Part shown: positions 1-6,110 of the stretch, in pieces
Layout of the letters: the number at the start of each line of letters is the position of its first letter
Numbering within the stretch: position 1 is the first letter of the stretch
NCBI GenBank assembly: GCA_947472635.1
Contig: CANJDY010000170.1
Span: 1 to 6,316, forward strand
DNA length: 6,316 nucleotides
Source: Chitinophagaceae bacterium
GTDB lineage: Bacteria; Bacteroidota; Bacteroidia; Chitinophagales; Chitinophagaceae
Reading direction: 5' to 3'
Notes under the pieces: generated by a model
Told to the model about the DNA's origin: nothing
Databases searched by the model: none
The model's input: the letters and a program-made list of their open reading frames with translations, nothing else
Position numbers and translations under genes: made by a program

Positions 1-267
1 ATTGTTTTACCCGGCTTAGACGATTTGTCTGTGGTGAAGACGGTGGCATTGATAATAAAGGAAGCTGATACCGTCCATTATCTTAGCGTGCAAATCCACA
101 CGCACAATGGAAACAGGTTGTTTGAAAATGCGTCGAAACAAATAATTGAGGACCAGCTGAAACTATCTCATTGCCAGCATCCATATCAAGAAGTTTTTGT
201 TGATTTATTACGTGGTATTATCAAAAGACAAAAGAAAATGGCAAAATCTGCAAAATGGCAGGGTTGA
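1..267 (+). CDS. C-terminal end of an unidentified protein (5' truncated by window)
   Basis: The reading frame is open from base 1 and ends in TGA at 265-267, leaving 88 codons. A TTG at 25 could serve as a start, but the frame continues upstream of it (first residues IVLPGLDD), so this is most likely the tail of a gene that begins outside the window. The visible part has a beta-strand-like stretch (VKTVALIIKEAD, then VHYLSVQIHTHNG) followed by a helical segment and a strongly basic tail (IIKRQKKMAKSAKWQG). I see no signal peptide, membrane segment or catalytic motif, and I do not recognise the family. It reads in the same direction as the sulfur-transport genes, 143 bp ahead of the next start. 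Nothing shows that it belongs with them. Coding status is fairly likely; function is unknown. Confidence 0.55.
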   Translation: MVLPGLDDLSVVKTVALIIKEADTVHYLSVQIHTHNGNRLFENASKQIIEDQLKLSHCQHPYQEVFVDLLRGIIKRQKKMAKSAKWQG

Positions 268-410
268 GCGATTGTTTATCATGTTGAAATACCCTTTTTC
301 AGAAATTCCAAAGCGCTTATCATCGGAAGAGTAACTATTTTTTAGTTTTTGCAATTAATTGTGCAGGATGATCGGCAACCTTCTGATATTTGCAGTAAAA
401 TAAAAGCAGA

Positions 411-1208
411 TTGGAAATAGCTGGTTATATTGCCTCACTGATTATTGGGATTTCGCTCGGATTGATAGGGGGGGGAGGCTCCATTCTTACGCTTCCAGTA
501 ATGGTATACCTATTTGGTGTTCAGCCATTGCTGGCAACTTCTTATTCATTATTTGTAGTAGGGGTTACCAGTCTTTTTGGGGCGGCTACTAATTATAGAA
601 AAGGGTTGGTGAATGTAAAAACGGCGCTATTGTTTGGGGTATCATCTATCATCACTGTATTCTTTACAAGAAAGTTGCTTATTCCGGCCATCAAAGGGAT
701 CACAGTAACTGTTGGTGGCTTTACCATCACAGAGCCAATGTTTATGATGGTACTCTTTGCCCTACTAATGATAATAGCTGCTTTTGCTATGATTGGACCC
801 AATCGTAAGTCTATAGTGGAAAATACTTCCTCCAAAAAAATCAAGTTCTCCCACCTTATTGGCTATGGTATTACCATTGGCTTTATTACAGGCCTCCTAG
901 GTGCCGGCGGTGGTTTTTTGCTGATACCAACATTGGTAGTGGTATTGGGATTGCCTATGAAAGAGGCGGTTGGTACTTCTTTACTGATTATTGCCCTTAA
1001 TTCTTTAGTTGGATTTATAGGCGATTTGGGGCATTTTTTGATTGAATGGCAATTATTACTTAGCGTAACAACTATTGCCATTGTAGGGATTTTAATTGGT
1101 GGCCAATTGGCAAAAAAAATTGCGGCTGAAAGTTTAAAGAAAGGCTTTGGATGGTTTGTATTAATGATGGGAATTTATATCATTATAAAAGAAATATTCT
1201 TACTCTAG
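411..1208 (+). CDS. TauE/SafE family sulfite/sulfonate-type membrane permease
   Basis: This 265-residue protein of the TauE/SafE (DUF81) family is probably an inner-membrane exporter or permease for sulfite or another small sulfur anion or organic acid. The family's two-fold internal repeat is visible: GLIGGGGSILTLP at residues 17-29 and GLLGAGGGFLLIP at 161-173. Each is followed by a further repeat element, ATSYSLFVVG (42-51) and GTSLLIIALNS (188-198). Hydrophobic segments fall near 5-35, 40-60, 71-90, 110-130, 148-180, 187-210, 217-235 and 246-264, and the length is normal. The start is TTG at 411. An in-frame TAA at 396 excludes anything longer, and MEIAGYIASL begins where family members usually begin. 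No Shine-Dalgarno is visible. A weak promoter-like box (GATATTTG, 385-392) lies just ahead. The next gene starts 95 bp downstream on the same strand and also concerns sulfur transport, which supports a sulfur substrate. Substrate and direction are inferred. Codons 20-22 contain an uninterrupted run of eight G. Confidence 0.9.
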   Translation: MEIAGYIASLIIGISLGLIGGGGSILTLPVMVYLFGVQPLLATSYSLFVVGVTSLFGAATNYRKGLVNVKTALLFGVSSIITVFFTRKLLIPAIKGITVTVGGFTITEPMFMMVLFALLMIIAAFAMIGPNRKSIVENTSSKKIKFSHLIGYGITIGFITGLLGAGGGFLLIPTLVVVLGLPMKEAVGTSLLIIALNSLVGFIGDLGHFLIEWQLLLSVTTIAIVGILIGGQLAKKIAAESLKKGFGWFVLMMGIYIIIKEIFLL

Positions 1209-1303
1209 CATTATTGCTTTGAAAGAAAGTTGCTTTATTTTTTTAGCAATTTTACAAAAGCCTTTCATTAACTTGTAACTTATCAATTGATTAAAAAAAA
1301 ATT

Positions 1304-1867
1304 ATGATGGAATTTTTAAGACAACCCTGGACCTGGTATGCGGCAGGTATTATCATTGGTTTAATCGTGCCCGCATTGTTGATTTCGGGCAATAAGCATT
1401 TCGGGATTTCCTCTAATATGCGCCATATTTGTGCAGCCTGTTTTCCAGCAAACATCCCCTATTTTAAATACAATTGGAAAAAGGAAATATGGAACTTCTT
1501 TTTTGTAGGCGGCGTATTAATAGGAGCATTGATTGCCGCACAATTATTGAAAAATGATATGCCAGTAGTGGTTAACCCACATCTTTCGCAAGAATTGGCT
1601 GGCTATGGGATTACAGATTTTAGTGGCCTGGTACCGAAACAACTTTTTTCTTTTGAGAGTTTATTTACGTTGCGGGGATTGGTGATGATGGTTGCGGGTG
1701 GTTTTTTGGTGGGATTTGGCACCCGTTATGCAGGGGGCTGTACCAGCGGACATTCTATTATGGGCTTAAGTAATTTACAGCTTCCTTCATTCATTGCAAC
1801 CTGTTGTTTTATGGCAGGAGGATTTATTATGGCCAATCTTATTTTACCCTTCATCCTGCGTTTGTAA
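1304..1867 (+). CDS. YeeE/YedE family sulfur-compound transporter subunit
   Basis: This 187-residue membrane protein is of the YeeE/YedE (sulf_transp) family, whose characterised members import thiosulfate into the cytoplasm. The diagnostic motif GGCTSGH is at residues 144-150, with Cys146 and His150. A second cysteine pair occurs in HICAACFP (41-48), also typical of this short subfamily. Hydrophobic segments lie at about 11-28, 64-81, 124-142 and 163-185, so this is roughly half the size of a full-length YeeE. The second half appears to be supplied by the next gene, which starts 25 nt after this stop and carries its own cysteine motif. The start could be either of two adjacent ATG codons (1304 or 1307). 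An A-rich stretch, not a Shine-Dalgarno, precedes them. Membership is secure; the exact sulfur species is inferred from the family. Confidence 0.9.
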   Translation: MMEFLRQPWTWYAAGIIIGLIVPALLISGNKHFGISSNMRHICAACFPANIPYFKYNWKKEIWNFFFVGGVLIGALIAAQLLKNDMPVVVNPHLSQELAGYGITDFSGLVPKQLFSFESLFTLRGLVMMVAGGFLVGFGTRYAGGCTSGHSIMGLSNLQLPSFIATCCFMAGGFIMANLILPFILRL

Positions 1868-1892
1868 CGCAACCACTTTTAAAAATTGTAAT

Positions 1893-2438
1893 ATGTCTCA
1901 AGAAAAAATAATTCCTGAAATAAGCAAAAAAGCGCCCTTGGTTAATTTAGTGAACGATGATATGGATTTTGAAATTCGTTCGCTTGATGCCATGTGTATC
2001 AATGACTCTCAACAACAGCACCCATGGTGGTATAATTTTAAATACGTTGTTATCGGAATAATATTTGGAATTGTTTTTGTAAAAGCCGAGATCATATCCT
2101 GGTTCAGAATTCAGGAAATGTTTCGTCTGCAAAGCTTTCATATGTTTGGGGTAATTGGCACAGCTGTGGTGGTGGGAATGCTCTCCGTTTGGATGATAAA
2201 AAAGTTTTCAATTAAAACAATTCATGGCGAAGCCATTGCTTTTTATCCTAAAAAATTCAATAAGGGACAGGTTTACGGCGGATTGCTTTTTGGCATGGGT
2301 TGGGCATTAACCGGCGCATGCCCCGGTCCTTTATTTGCACAAATAGGTACAGGGGCACTGGTAGTATTAGTGGTGTTGGCAAGTGCCGTAGCAGGCACCT
2401 GGGTATACGGCTATTTTAGAGAGAAATTGCCTCATTAA
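1893..2438 (+). CDS. DUF6691 / YeeE-YedE family transporter subunit
   Basis: This 181-residue partner of the preceding gene belongs to the DUF6691 branch of the YeeE/YedE family. Recognisable family elements are FGIVFVKAEIISWFRIQEMF (58-77), SFHMFGVIGTAVVVGMLSVW (81-100), the basic loop KKFNKGQVYGG (120-130) and the cysteine motif GACPGP (141-146, Cys143). Hydrophobic segments run at about 50-68, 84-102, 127-150 and 153-172. Homology begins near residue 46. The first ~48 residues form a hydrophilic, probably cytoplasmic extension. I chose ATG 1893 because the longer frame from 1794 overlaps the upstream gene by 74 nt and adds 33 residues that look like out-of-frame translation of that gene. 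With the 25-nt gap, cotranscription and assembly with the upstream half-permease are likely. A strong hairpin terminator follows the stop. Confidence 0.88.
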   Translation: MSQEKIIPEISKKAPLVNLVNDDMDFEIRSLDAMCINDSQQQHPWWYNFKYVVIGIIFGIVFVKAEIISWFRIQEMFRLQSFHMFGVIGTAVVVGMLSVWMIKKFSIKTIHGEAIAFYPKKFNKGQVYGGLLFGMGWALTGACPGPLFAQIGTGALVVLVVLASAVAGTWVYGYFREKLPH

Positions 2439-2462
2439 AGTAAGTAAGGGATAATAAAAATT

Positions 2463-2503
2463 AAAAATAGCTACCTCAATAATATCCCGAGGTAGCTATT
2501 TTT
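2463..2503. terminator. Bidirectional intrinsic terminator between convergent genes
   Basis: A perfect 15-bp inverted repeat has arms at 2463-2477 (AAAAATAGCTACCTC) and 2489-2503, with an 11-nt loop. The arms begin with five A and end with five T, so either strand gives a GC-containing stem followed by a U tract. It lies between the + strand transporter stop (2438) and the - strand peroxidase stop (2525) and can serve both transcripts. Confidence 0.92.
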
Positions 2504-2524
2504 ATGCCCATTTGCATAGGTACA

Positions 2525-3223
2525 TCATTGGTTAATTGCCTGCAACACCTCAGTACTCATGGGTTCTACAGACGAAGCAAAAAAGTGCGTGAGCCGTCCT
2601 TGCTCATCTACTAAGTATTTACAAAAATTCCAGGATGGTGCCTGTTCATTCCATCCATTTTTTTCTTTTTGGGAAAGCCATTTAAAAATTTCATTCTGAT
2701 CAGCCCCAAAGATTACCTTGCTTTTTTTGAAAAGTGGAAAACTAACGCCGTAATTCAATTTGCAAAAATTTGCAATGGCAATATCGGTTCCTTTCTCTTG
2801 CCCTTTAAAGTCATTTGCTGGAAACCCAAGGATTACCAATTTTTCTCGGTGTTCTTGAAATAGTTTTTCCAACTGCTCGTACTGGCCGGTATAGCCACAA
2901 TCGGAGGCGGTATTGACCAGCAATATCTTTTTTCCTTTATATTGATTTAGGTCGAAAGTAGTTCCATCATTCAATGTGGCAGGTATACTATAGAACGATT
3001 CTGCTGGGGTAATTCCCTTATTTGAAATAGACTTCGAATTAACGCCAGTTAGTTTGGTAAACCACATCATGGCTGGATAGGCTGCTTTTAATATTTTTTG
3101 ACGGCTAGTCATATTGTTTGAATTTTTATTTGCATTGAAAATATGAACGGAGCAACCCAAAAACAATAGCAAGCAACTTGCAGCGGTCCATTTTAACAAA
3201 GGTTGTTTGTTATTAGAAATCAT
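2525..3223 (-). CDS. Glutathione peroxidase family thiol peroxidase, exported or membrane-anchored
   Basis: This 232-residue GPx-family protein reduces hydrogen peroxide or lipid hydroperoxides, in bacteria usually using thioredoxin. The domain covers about 75-230. The catalytic tetrad is present: Cys109 in NTASDCGYTGQY, Gln142 in FPANDFKGQE, and Trp198-Asn199 in PSWNFCKY. The active site uses cysteine and not selenocysteine. The FPCN cysteine common in the family is Ala136 here. Cys154 (FCKLNYGVSFPLF) sits where the resolving cysteine of yeast Gpx3 lies, suggesting an atypical two-Cys cycle. Residues 1-24 (lysine, hydrophobic core, LLLFLGC) look like a signal anchor or a loose lipobox with Cys24. 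This implies a periplasmic or membrane location. An alternative start at Met38 (3112) would give a 195-residue cytoplasmic form; I prefer 3223 because it leaves only 7 nt after the ALDH stop and encodes a convincing signal. It is the second gene of an operon. Confidence 0.9.
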   Translation of the reverse strand: MISNNKQPLLKWTAASCLLLFLGCSVHIFNANKNSNNMTSRQKILKAAYPAMMWFTKLTGVNSKSISNKGITPAESFYSIPATLNDGTTFDLNQYKGKKILLVNTASDCGYTGQYEQLEKLFQEHREKLVILGFPANDFKGQEKGTDIAIANFCKLNYGVSFPLFKKSKVIFGADQNEIFKWLSQKEKNGWNEQAPSWNFCKYLVDEQGRLTHFFASSVEPMSTEVLQAINQ

Positions 3224-3230
3224 CTGGTAA

Positions 3231-4604
3231 TTATTTTATGAGCCATTTAAATAATTTCAATTTTCCCTTAAATGGAGGGTATTTCACAGCTGGATCAAGC
3301 CAAGTGGGCGTTTTCATCACTGATTTTTGATGACTGAATGTTTCGAATGAAAACTTTCCATGGTATTTTCCGCTACCACTAAATCCGCGTCCTCCAAATG
3401 GCAATCGGTGATTGGTTAAATGAAGTGCTGCATTGTTTACACAACCTCCCCCAAAAGGTATTTCATCAATCCATGCGGCCTCTTTTTTGCTGCTGGAAGT
3501 AAAAACGTAGAAGGCTAGTGGATTTTTATGTTGGGCAATAATGGCTTTTGCTTCTTCCCGGTTGGAAAATGTGAGGATGGGTAATATCGGTCCAAATATT
3601 TCCTCTTTCATTACAGGTGCTGCTAGCGATACCTGGTCCATTATTGTTGGCTCAATGTATAATTGCTCCCGATTGGTATTTCCTCCAATCAATATATTTC
3701 CTTGCTGTAGATAGGAAGATAAGCGGTCAAATTGCTGTTCATTGATGATCCGACCGTAATCATAGCTTAGGGAAGCATCTGATCCAAAAAATGTATTCAT
3801 CGATTTTTTAAATGCTGCGATCAGTTTTTCTTTTACAGATTCGTGCACTAGTAAATAATCGGGTGCTACGCACATCTGCCCTGCATTGGAAAATTTTGTC
3901 ATTGCAATGCGATTAGCTGTTACCGTTATATTGGCATCCGCTTCCACTATGCAGGGACTTTTACCACCCAACTCTAATGTTACCGGAATTAAATTGGCGG
4001 CGGCCATTTGATAAATAATTTTCCCAACCGTAGTACTACCTGTATAAAAAACATGGTCAAATACGAAATTGTTCATCATAGAAGGAATTACTACAGCTCC
4101 TTCTCCCTCGACAAATTGCACATATTTTTTCTCGAAAGTAGCGTCAATTATTTTTTTCATTATAGTTGCCGTTGCTGGTGCAAATTCAGATGGCTTAAGC
4201 ACTACACAATTGCCTGCTGCGATAGCACCTGTCAATGGAGTAAATAATAATTGAAGAGGATAGTTCCATGGCCCGATGATTAGAACTACTCCAAGCGGTT
4301 CTGTCATCACATAGCTTTTTGAGGGGAGGTTTAGTAGGTTGGTGCCCACCCTTTTTGGCTTCATCCATTTGCCTAAATTATTAATGGCATTGCTGATTTC
4401 AGATAGTAAAAAGCCAGTCTCTGTTACCCAGCTTTCTTCTGGGCTTTTTTTAAGATCTGTGTACAAGGCTTCTTGTAGTTGGTCGCCATGATCAATAACA
4501 GCTTGCTTAAGCCGTGTAAGTTGCGCTTTTCTGAATTCAACCGATTTTGTTTCACCTGTTTCAAAATAAGTCCGCATGGATAATAAATGATTCCTATCTG
4601 TCAT
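3231..4604 (-). CDS. NAD(P)-dependent aldehyde dehydrogenase, class 3 / fatty aldehyde type
   Basis: This 457-residue aldehyde dehydrogenase oxidises an aldehyde to the acid. Visible motifs are GPWNYP (111-116, Asn114), the cofactor lysine in KPSE (Lys137), GSTTVG (189-194), general base Glu211 in LELGGKSP, nucleophile Cys245 in NAGQMCVAPDY, EEIFGP (334-339), and LPFGGRGFSGSGKYHGKFSF near 401-420. The short length, the QMCVAPDY motif, and the C-terminal basic-hydrophobic tail (KYPPFKGKLKLFKWLIK) fit class 3/fatty aldehyde dehydrogenases, whose tail often contacts membranes. The start is ATG at 4604, matching family N-termini (MRTYFETGETKSVEFR follows at 10-25). A frame open to 4685 would run into divergent tadA, and its extra 27 residues are not family-like. 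GPx starts 7 nt after its stop, so the pair is almost certainly cotranscribed. Lipid-derived aldehydes are the likely substrates by inference. Confidence 0.93.
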   Translation of the reverse strand: MTDRNHLLSMRTYFETGETKSVEFRKAQLTRLKQAVIDHGDQLQEALYTDLKKSPEESWVTETGFLLSEISNAINNLGKWMKPKRVGTNLLNLPSKSYVMTEPLGVVLIIGPWNYPLQLLFTPLTGAIAAGNCVVLKPSEFAPATATIMKKIIDATFEKKYVQFVEGEGAVVIPSMMNNFVFDHVFYTGSTTVGKIIYQMAAANLIPVTLELGGKSPCIVEADANITVTANRIAMTKFSNAGQMCVAPDYLLVHESVKEKLIAAFKKSMNTFFGSDASLSYDYGRIINEQQFDRLSSYLQQGNILIGGNTNREQLYIEPTIMDQVSLAAPVMKEEIFGPILPILTFSNREEAKAIIAQHKNPLAFYVFTSSSKKEAAWIDEIPFGGGCVNNAALHLTNHRLPFGGRGFSGSGKYHGKFSFETFSHQKSVMKTPTWLDPAVKYPPFKGKLKLFKWLIK

Positions 4605-4609
4605 AGCAC

Positions 4610-4617
4610 TAAATTTG
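4610..4617 (+). promoter_or_regulatory. Bacteroidota-type -7 box (TAnnTTTG) upstream of tadA
   Basis: TAAATTTG matches the Bacteroidota -7 consensus exactly and lies 25 nt before the tadA start codon, in the 38-nt gap between divergent genes. I see no good TTTG element about 20 nt further upstream, which would fall inside the aldehyde dehydrogenase gene, so the promoter is only half supported. The surrounding 12-mer ACTAAATTTGCA recurs exactly ahead of the superoxide dismutase. Confidence 0.5.
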
Positions 4618-4642
4618 CAGCAAGTTAGTAAAATGAATTTGT

Positions 4643-5080
4643 ATGGCAGATGAGCAATATATGCGACTGGCTTTGCAGGAGGCAAAACGGGCTTTTTCCG
4701 AAGGGGAAGTGCCGGTGGGGGCCATCATTGTAATGAATGACCGAGTGATTGGAAGGGGTTACAACCAGGTAGAGAAATTGACGGATAGTACAGCCCACGC
4801 TGAAATCATTGCATTGACGGCAGCCTTTAATTTTTTAGGTAGCAAGTATTTACCCGAAGCGGTGCTATATGTCACGCTACAGCCTTGTCTGATGTGCAGT
4901 GGAGCACTCTATTGGAGTAAGATAGGTCGAGTTGTATATGGAGCCGAAGATGACAAAAATGGCTATAAAAGGGTTGCAGGCAACTGTTCACCTTTTCACC
5001 CAAAGACGGAGCTACTGGGAGGTCTATTAGCGGAAGACGCTGCGCAGTTGATGAAGGATTTTTTTAAGGCAAGACGTTGA
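4643..5080 (+). CDS. tadA: tRNA-specific adenosine deaminase TadA
   Basis: This 145-residue zinc-dependent deaminase is the expected enzyme for converting A34 to inosine in the anticodon of tRNA-Arg(ACG), allowing decoding of CGN codons. The cytidine-deaminase-fold motifs are intact: HAE at 52-54 (zinc ligand His52, proton-shuttle Glu54) and PCLMC at 81-85 (zinc ligands Cys82 and Cys85), followed by SGALYWSKIGRVVYGAED. The N-terminal EVPVGAIIV (22-30) and the C-terminal HPKTELLGGLL (119-129) and LMKDFFKARR (136-145) are typical of TadA. They distinguish it from guanine or cytosine deaminases of the same superfamily. The residue before PC is Gln80 where many TadA proteins have Glu. The ATG at 4643 is preceded by no Shine-Dalgarno. 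The gene diverges from the ALDH-GPx operon and precedes sodA with a 147-bp gap, so it is probably its own unit. Confidence 0.92.
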   Translation: MADEQYMRLALQEAKRAFSEGEVPVGAIIVMNDRVIGRGYNQVEKLTDSTAHAEIIALTAAFNFLGSKYLPEAVLYVTLQPCLMCSGALYWSKIGRVVYGAEDDKNGYKRVAGNCSPFHPKTELLGGLLAEDAAQLMKDFFKARR

Positions 5081-5148
5081 AGAACTCCCAAAAGTTATTC
5101 GTATTCAATATTTTATATCCTTTCTCGTAAAAATGAAGTGCCTTTGAA

Positions 5149-5180
5149 TTTGACAACTAGCCATATCCTTACTAAATTTG
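5149..5180 (+). promoter_or_regulatory. Bacteroidota-type promoter of the superoxide dismutase gene
   Basis: A -33-like TTTG (5149-5152, continuing as TTTGAC) is followed 20 nt later by a perfect TAnnTTTG -7 box, TAAATTTG at 5173-5180. This spacing is that of the primary sigma promoters described in Bacteroides and Flavobacterium. The predicted start of transcription near 5187 leaves a leader of about 40 nt before ATG 5228. It supports independent expression of the dismutase from tadA. Confidence 0.7.
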
Positions 5181-5227
5181 CATCTTAATTCACTCAAATT
5201 CATTTTCAACCAATAAATACTATTACT

Positions 5228-5836
5228 ATGGCATTTACTTTACCGGCACTTCCTTTCGCACATGATGCATTAGAGCCTCATATTGACACACTGACCATGC
5301 AAATTCACCATGGTAAACACCACCAAGCTTATGTGGACAACCTGAATAAGGCAATTGCCGGCACTCCAAACGAAGGCAAAACCATAGAAGAATTGGTAGC
5401 AGTGGCAGGAACCATTAGCCCTGCAGTTCGTAACAATGGCGGTGGTCATTGGAACCATAGTTTCTTTTGGGAAAGCCTTGCTCCCAATGCAGGGGGTATT
5501 CCTTCCGGAGAATTAGCCGCAGCCATTACTGCAGCATTTGGGTCATTTGACGCATTTAAAGAAAAATTTGCAGCAGCGGGTTTAACCAGATTTGGTAGCG
5601 GCTGGGCTTGGCTAATCGTTAAAGATGGCAAGCTAGAGATTTCTTCTACCCCCAATCAAGATAATCCATTGATGGATGTTGCTGAAGTAAAGGGTAGTCC
5701 TATTTTAGGATGCGACGTTTGGGAACATGCGTATTACCTAAAATACCAGAACAGGCGGGCAGATTATTTAGCTGCTTTTTGGAATGTAGTAAACTGGACT
5801 AAAATAGCGGAACGCTTTTCGTTAGCAGTAAAATAA
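5228..5836 (+). CDS. Superoxide dismutase, Fe/Mn family (Mn-like residues)
   Basis: This 202-residue cytoplasmic superoxide dismutase converts superoxide to hydrogen peroxide and oxygen. The four metal ligands are His27 (in MQIHHGKHH), His77 (HWNHSFFW), Asp163 and His167 (DVWEHAYYL), and Tyr35 is the expected second-sphere residue. GGGH (71-74), and a glutamine in the C-terminal half (STPNQDNPL, Gln144) with none in the N-terminal position used by Fe enzymes, favour Mn or cambialistic use. The metal cannot be fixed from sequence alone, so I give no sodA or sodB symbol. There is no signal peptide, and the start [10 protein letters not shown] is canonical. It has its own promoter and terminator, hence a monocistronic unit. 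The peroxide it makes could be handled by peroxidases such as the GPx nearby, although that one appears to be exported. Confidence 0.95.
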   Translation: MAFTLPALPFAHDALEPHIDTLTMQIHHGKHHQAYVDNLNKAIAGTPNEGKTIEELVAVAGTISPAVRNNGGGHWNHSFFWESLAPNAGGIPSGELAAAITAAFGSFDAFKEKFAAAGLTRFGSGWAWLIVKDGKLEISSTPNQDNPLMDVAEVKGSPILGCDVWEHAYYLKYQNRRADYLAAFWNVVNWTKIAERFSLAVK

Positions 5837-5855
5837 TATAGCCATCCAAGGCACA

Positions 5856-5887
5856 AAAAAAGCTGCAATTTATATTGCAGCTTTTTT
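5856..5887 (+). terminator. Intrinsic terminator after superoxide dismutase
   Basis: A perfect 14-bp inverted repeat has arms at 5856-5869 (AAAAAAGCTGCAAT) and 5874-5887, separated by a TTAT loop. The right arm ends in six T. It begins 20 nt after the dismutase stop. The left arm's A run means it could also stop transcripts arriving from the right. Confidence 0.92.
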
Positions 5888-5910
5888 AATGGCCATTGCC
5901 CCCTCACCTT

Positions 5911-6088
5911 TGATTCCTAGCAATGTCTCCCGGGCATAGCCGCTGAATTCAATTCCTTTTCTCGAGGACATTGCGTCGAATAACACTCCACTTGCAATTC
6001 AATAAATTATTCATTGTATCGACGCAACGTCCCATGGAGGTGTTGTGATGAAGCAAGGGCTCCGCTATGGAGACGTTGCTGGGAATGA
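5911..6088. repeat. Nested imperfect inverted repeat (REP/BIME- or MITE-like element)
   Basis: The outer arms are 5911-5928 (TGATTCCTAGCAATGTCT) and 6071-6088, complementary at 15 of 18 positions. The outer pairing continues inward through CATAGC (5935-5940) with GCTATG (6064-6069). The inner arms are 5967-5979 (GACATTGCGTCGA) and 6019-6031 (TCGACGCAACGTC), complementary at 12 of 13, plus GAATAA (5978-5983) with TTATTC (6007-6012). Both pairs share a core, GCAAYGTC, so the core occurs four times in alternating orientation. No credible coding frame spans it. It lies directly downstream of a terminator, a usual place for dispersed intergenic repeats. Copy number in the genome is unknown, so the mobile-repeat label is an inference; the palindrome itself is read directly. 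Confidence 0.6.
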
Positions 6089-6110
6089 TCGAATGTGCAC
6101 AATGAAACTT

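Noticed and set aside
593..1081. Two - strand open frames inside the TauE/SafE gene
   Set aside because: They are antisense shadows of a confidently identified gene, with no domain of their own.
1230..1249. Possible terminator between TauE/SafE and YeeE (TTGCT...AGCAA)
   Set aside because: The stem is only 5 bp, AT-rich and without a proper following T tract, so it is too weak to call.
1794..1892. Longer N-terminus for the DUF6691 subunit (start at 1794)
   Set aside because: It overlaps the end of the upstream YeeE gene in another frame; the family core and a good ATG lie downstream at 1893.
4008..4254. Two + strand open frames antisense to the aldehyde dehydrogenase
   Set aside because: They overlap each other and lie wholly within the ALDH coding region; composition is as expected for antisense frames.
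4605..4685. Longer N-terminus for the aldehyde dehydrogenase (start at 4685)
   Set aside because: It would overlap divergent tadA by 43 nt, and the extra 27 residues do not resemble ALDH N-termini; ATG 4604 fits the family.
5081..5148. Possible terminator after tadA
   Set aside because: Only short imperfect AT-rich complementarity is visible; nothing stands out from background.
5270..5655. Two - strand open frames inside the dismutase gene
   Set aside because: They are antisense to a gene with all catalytic residues intact; no independent signals.
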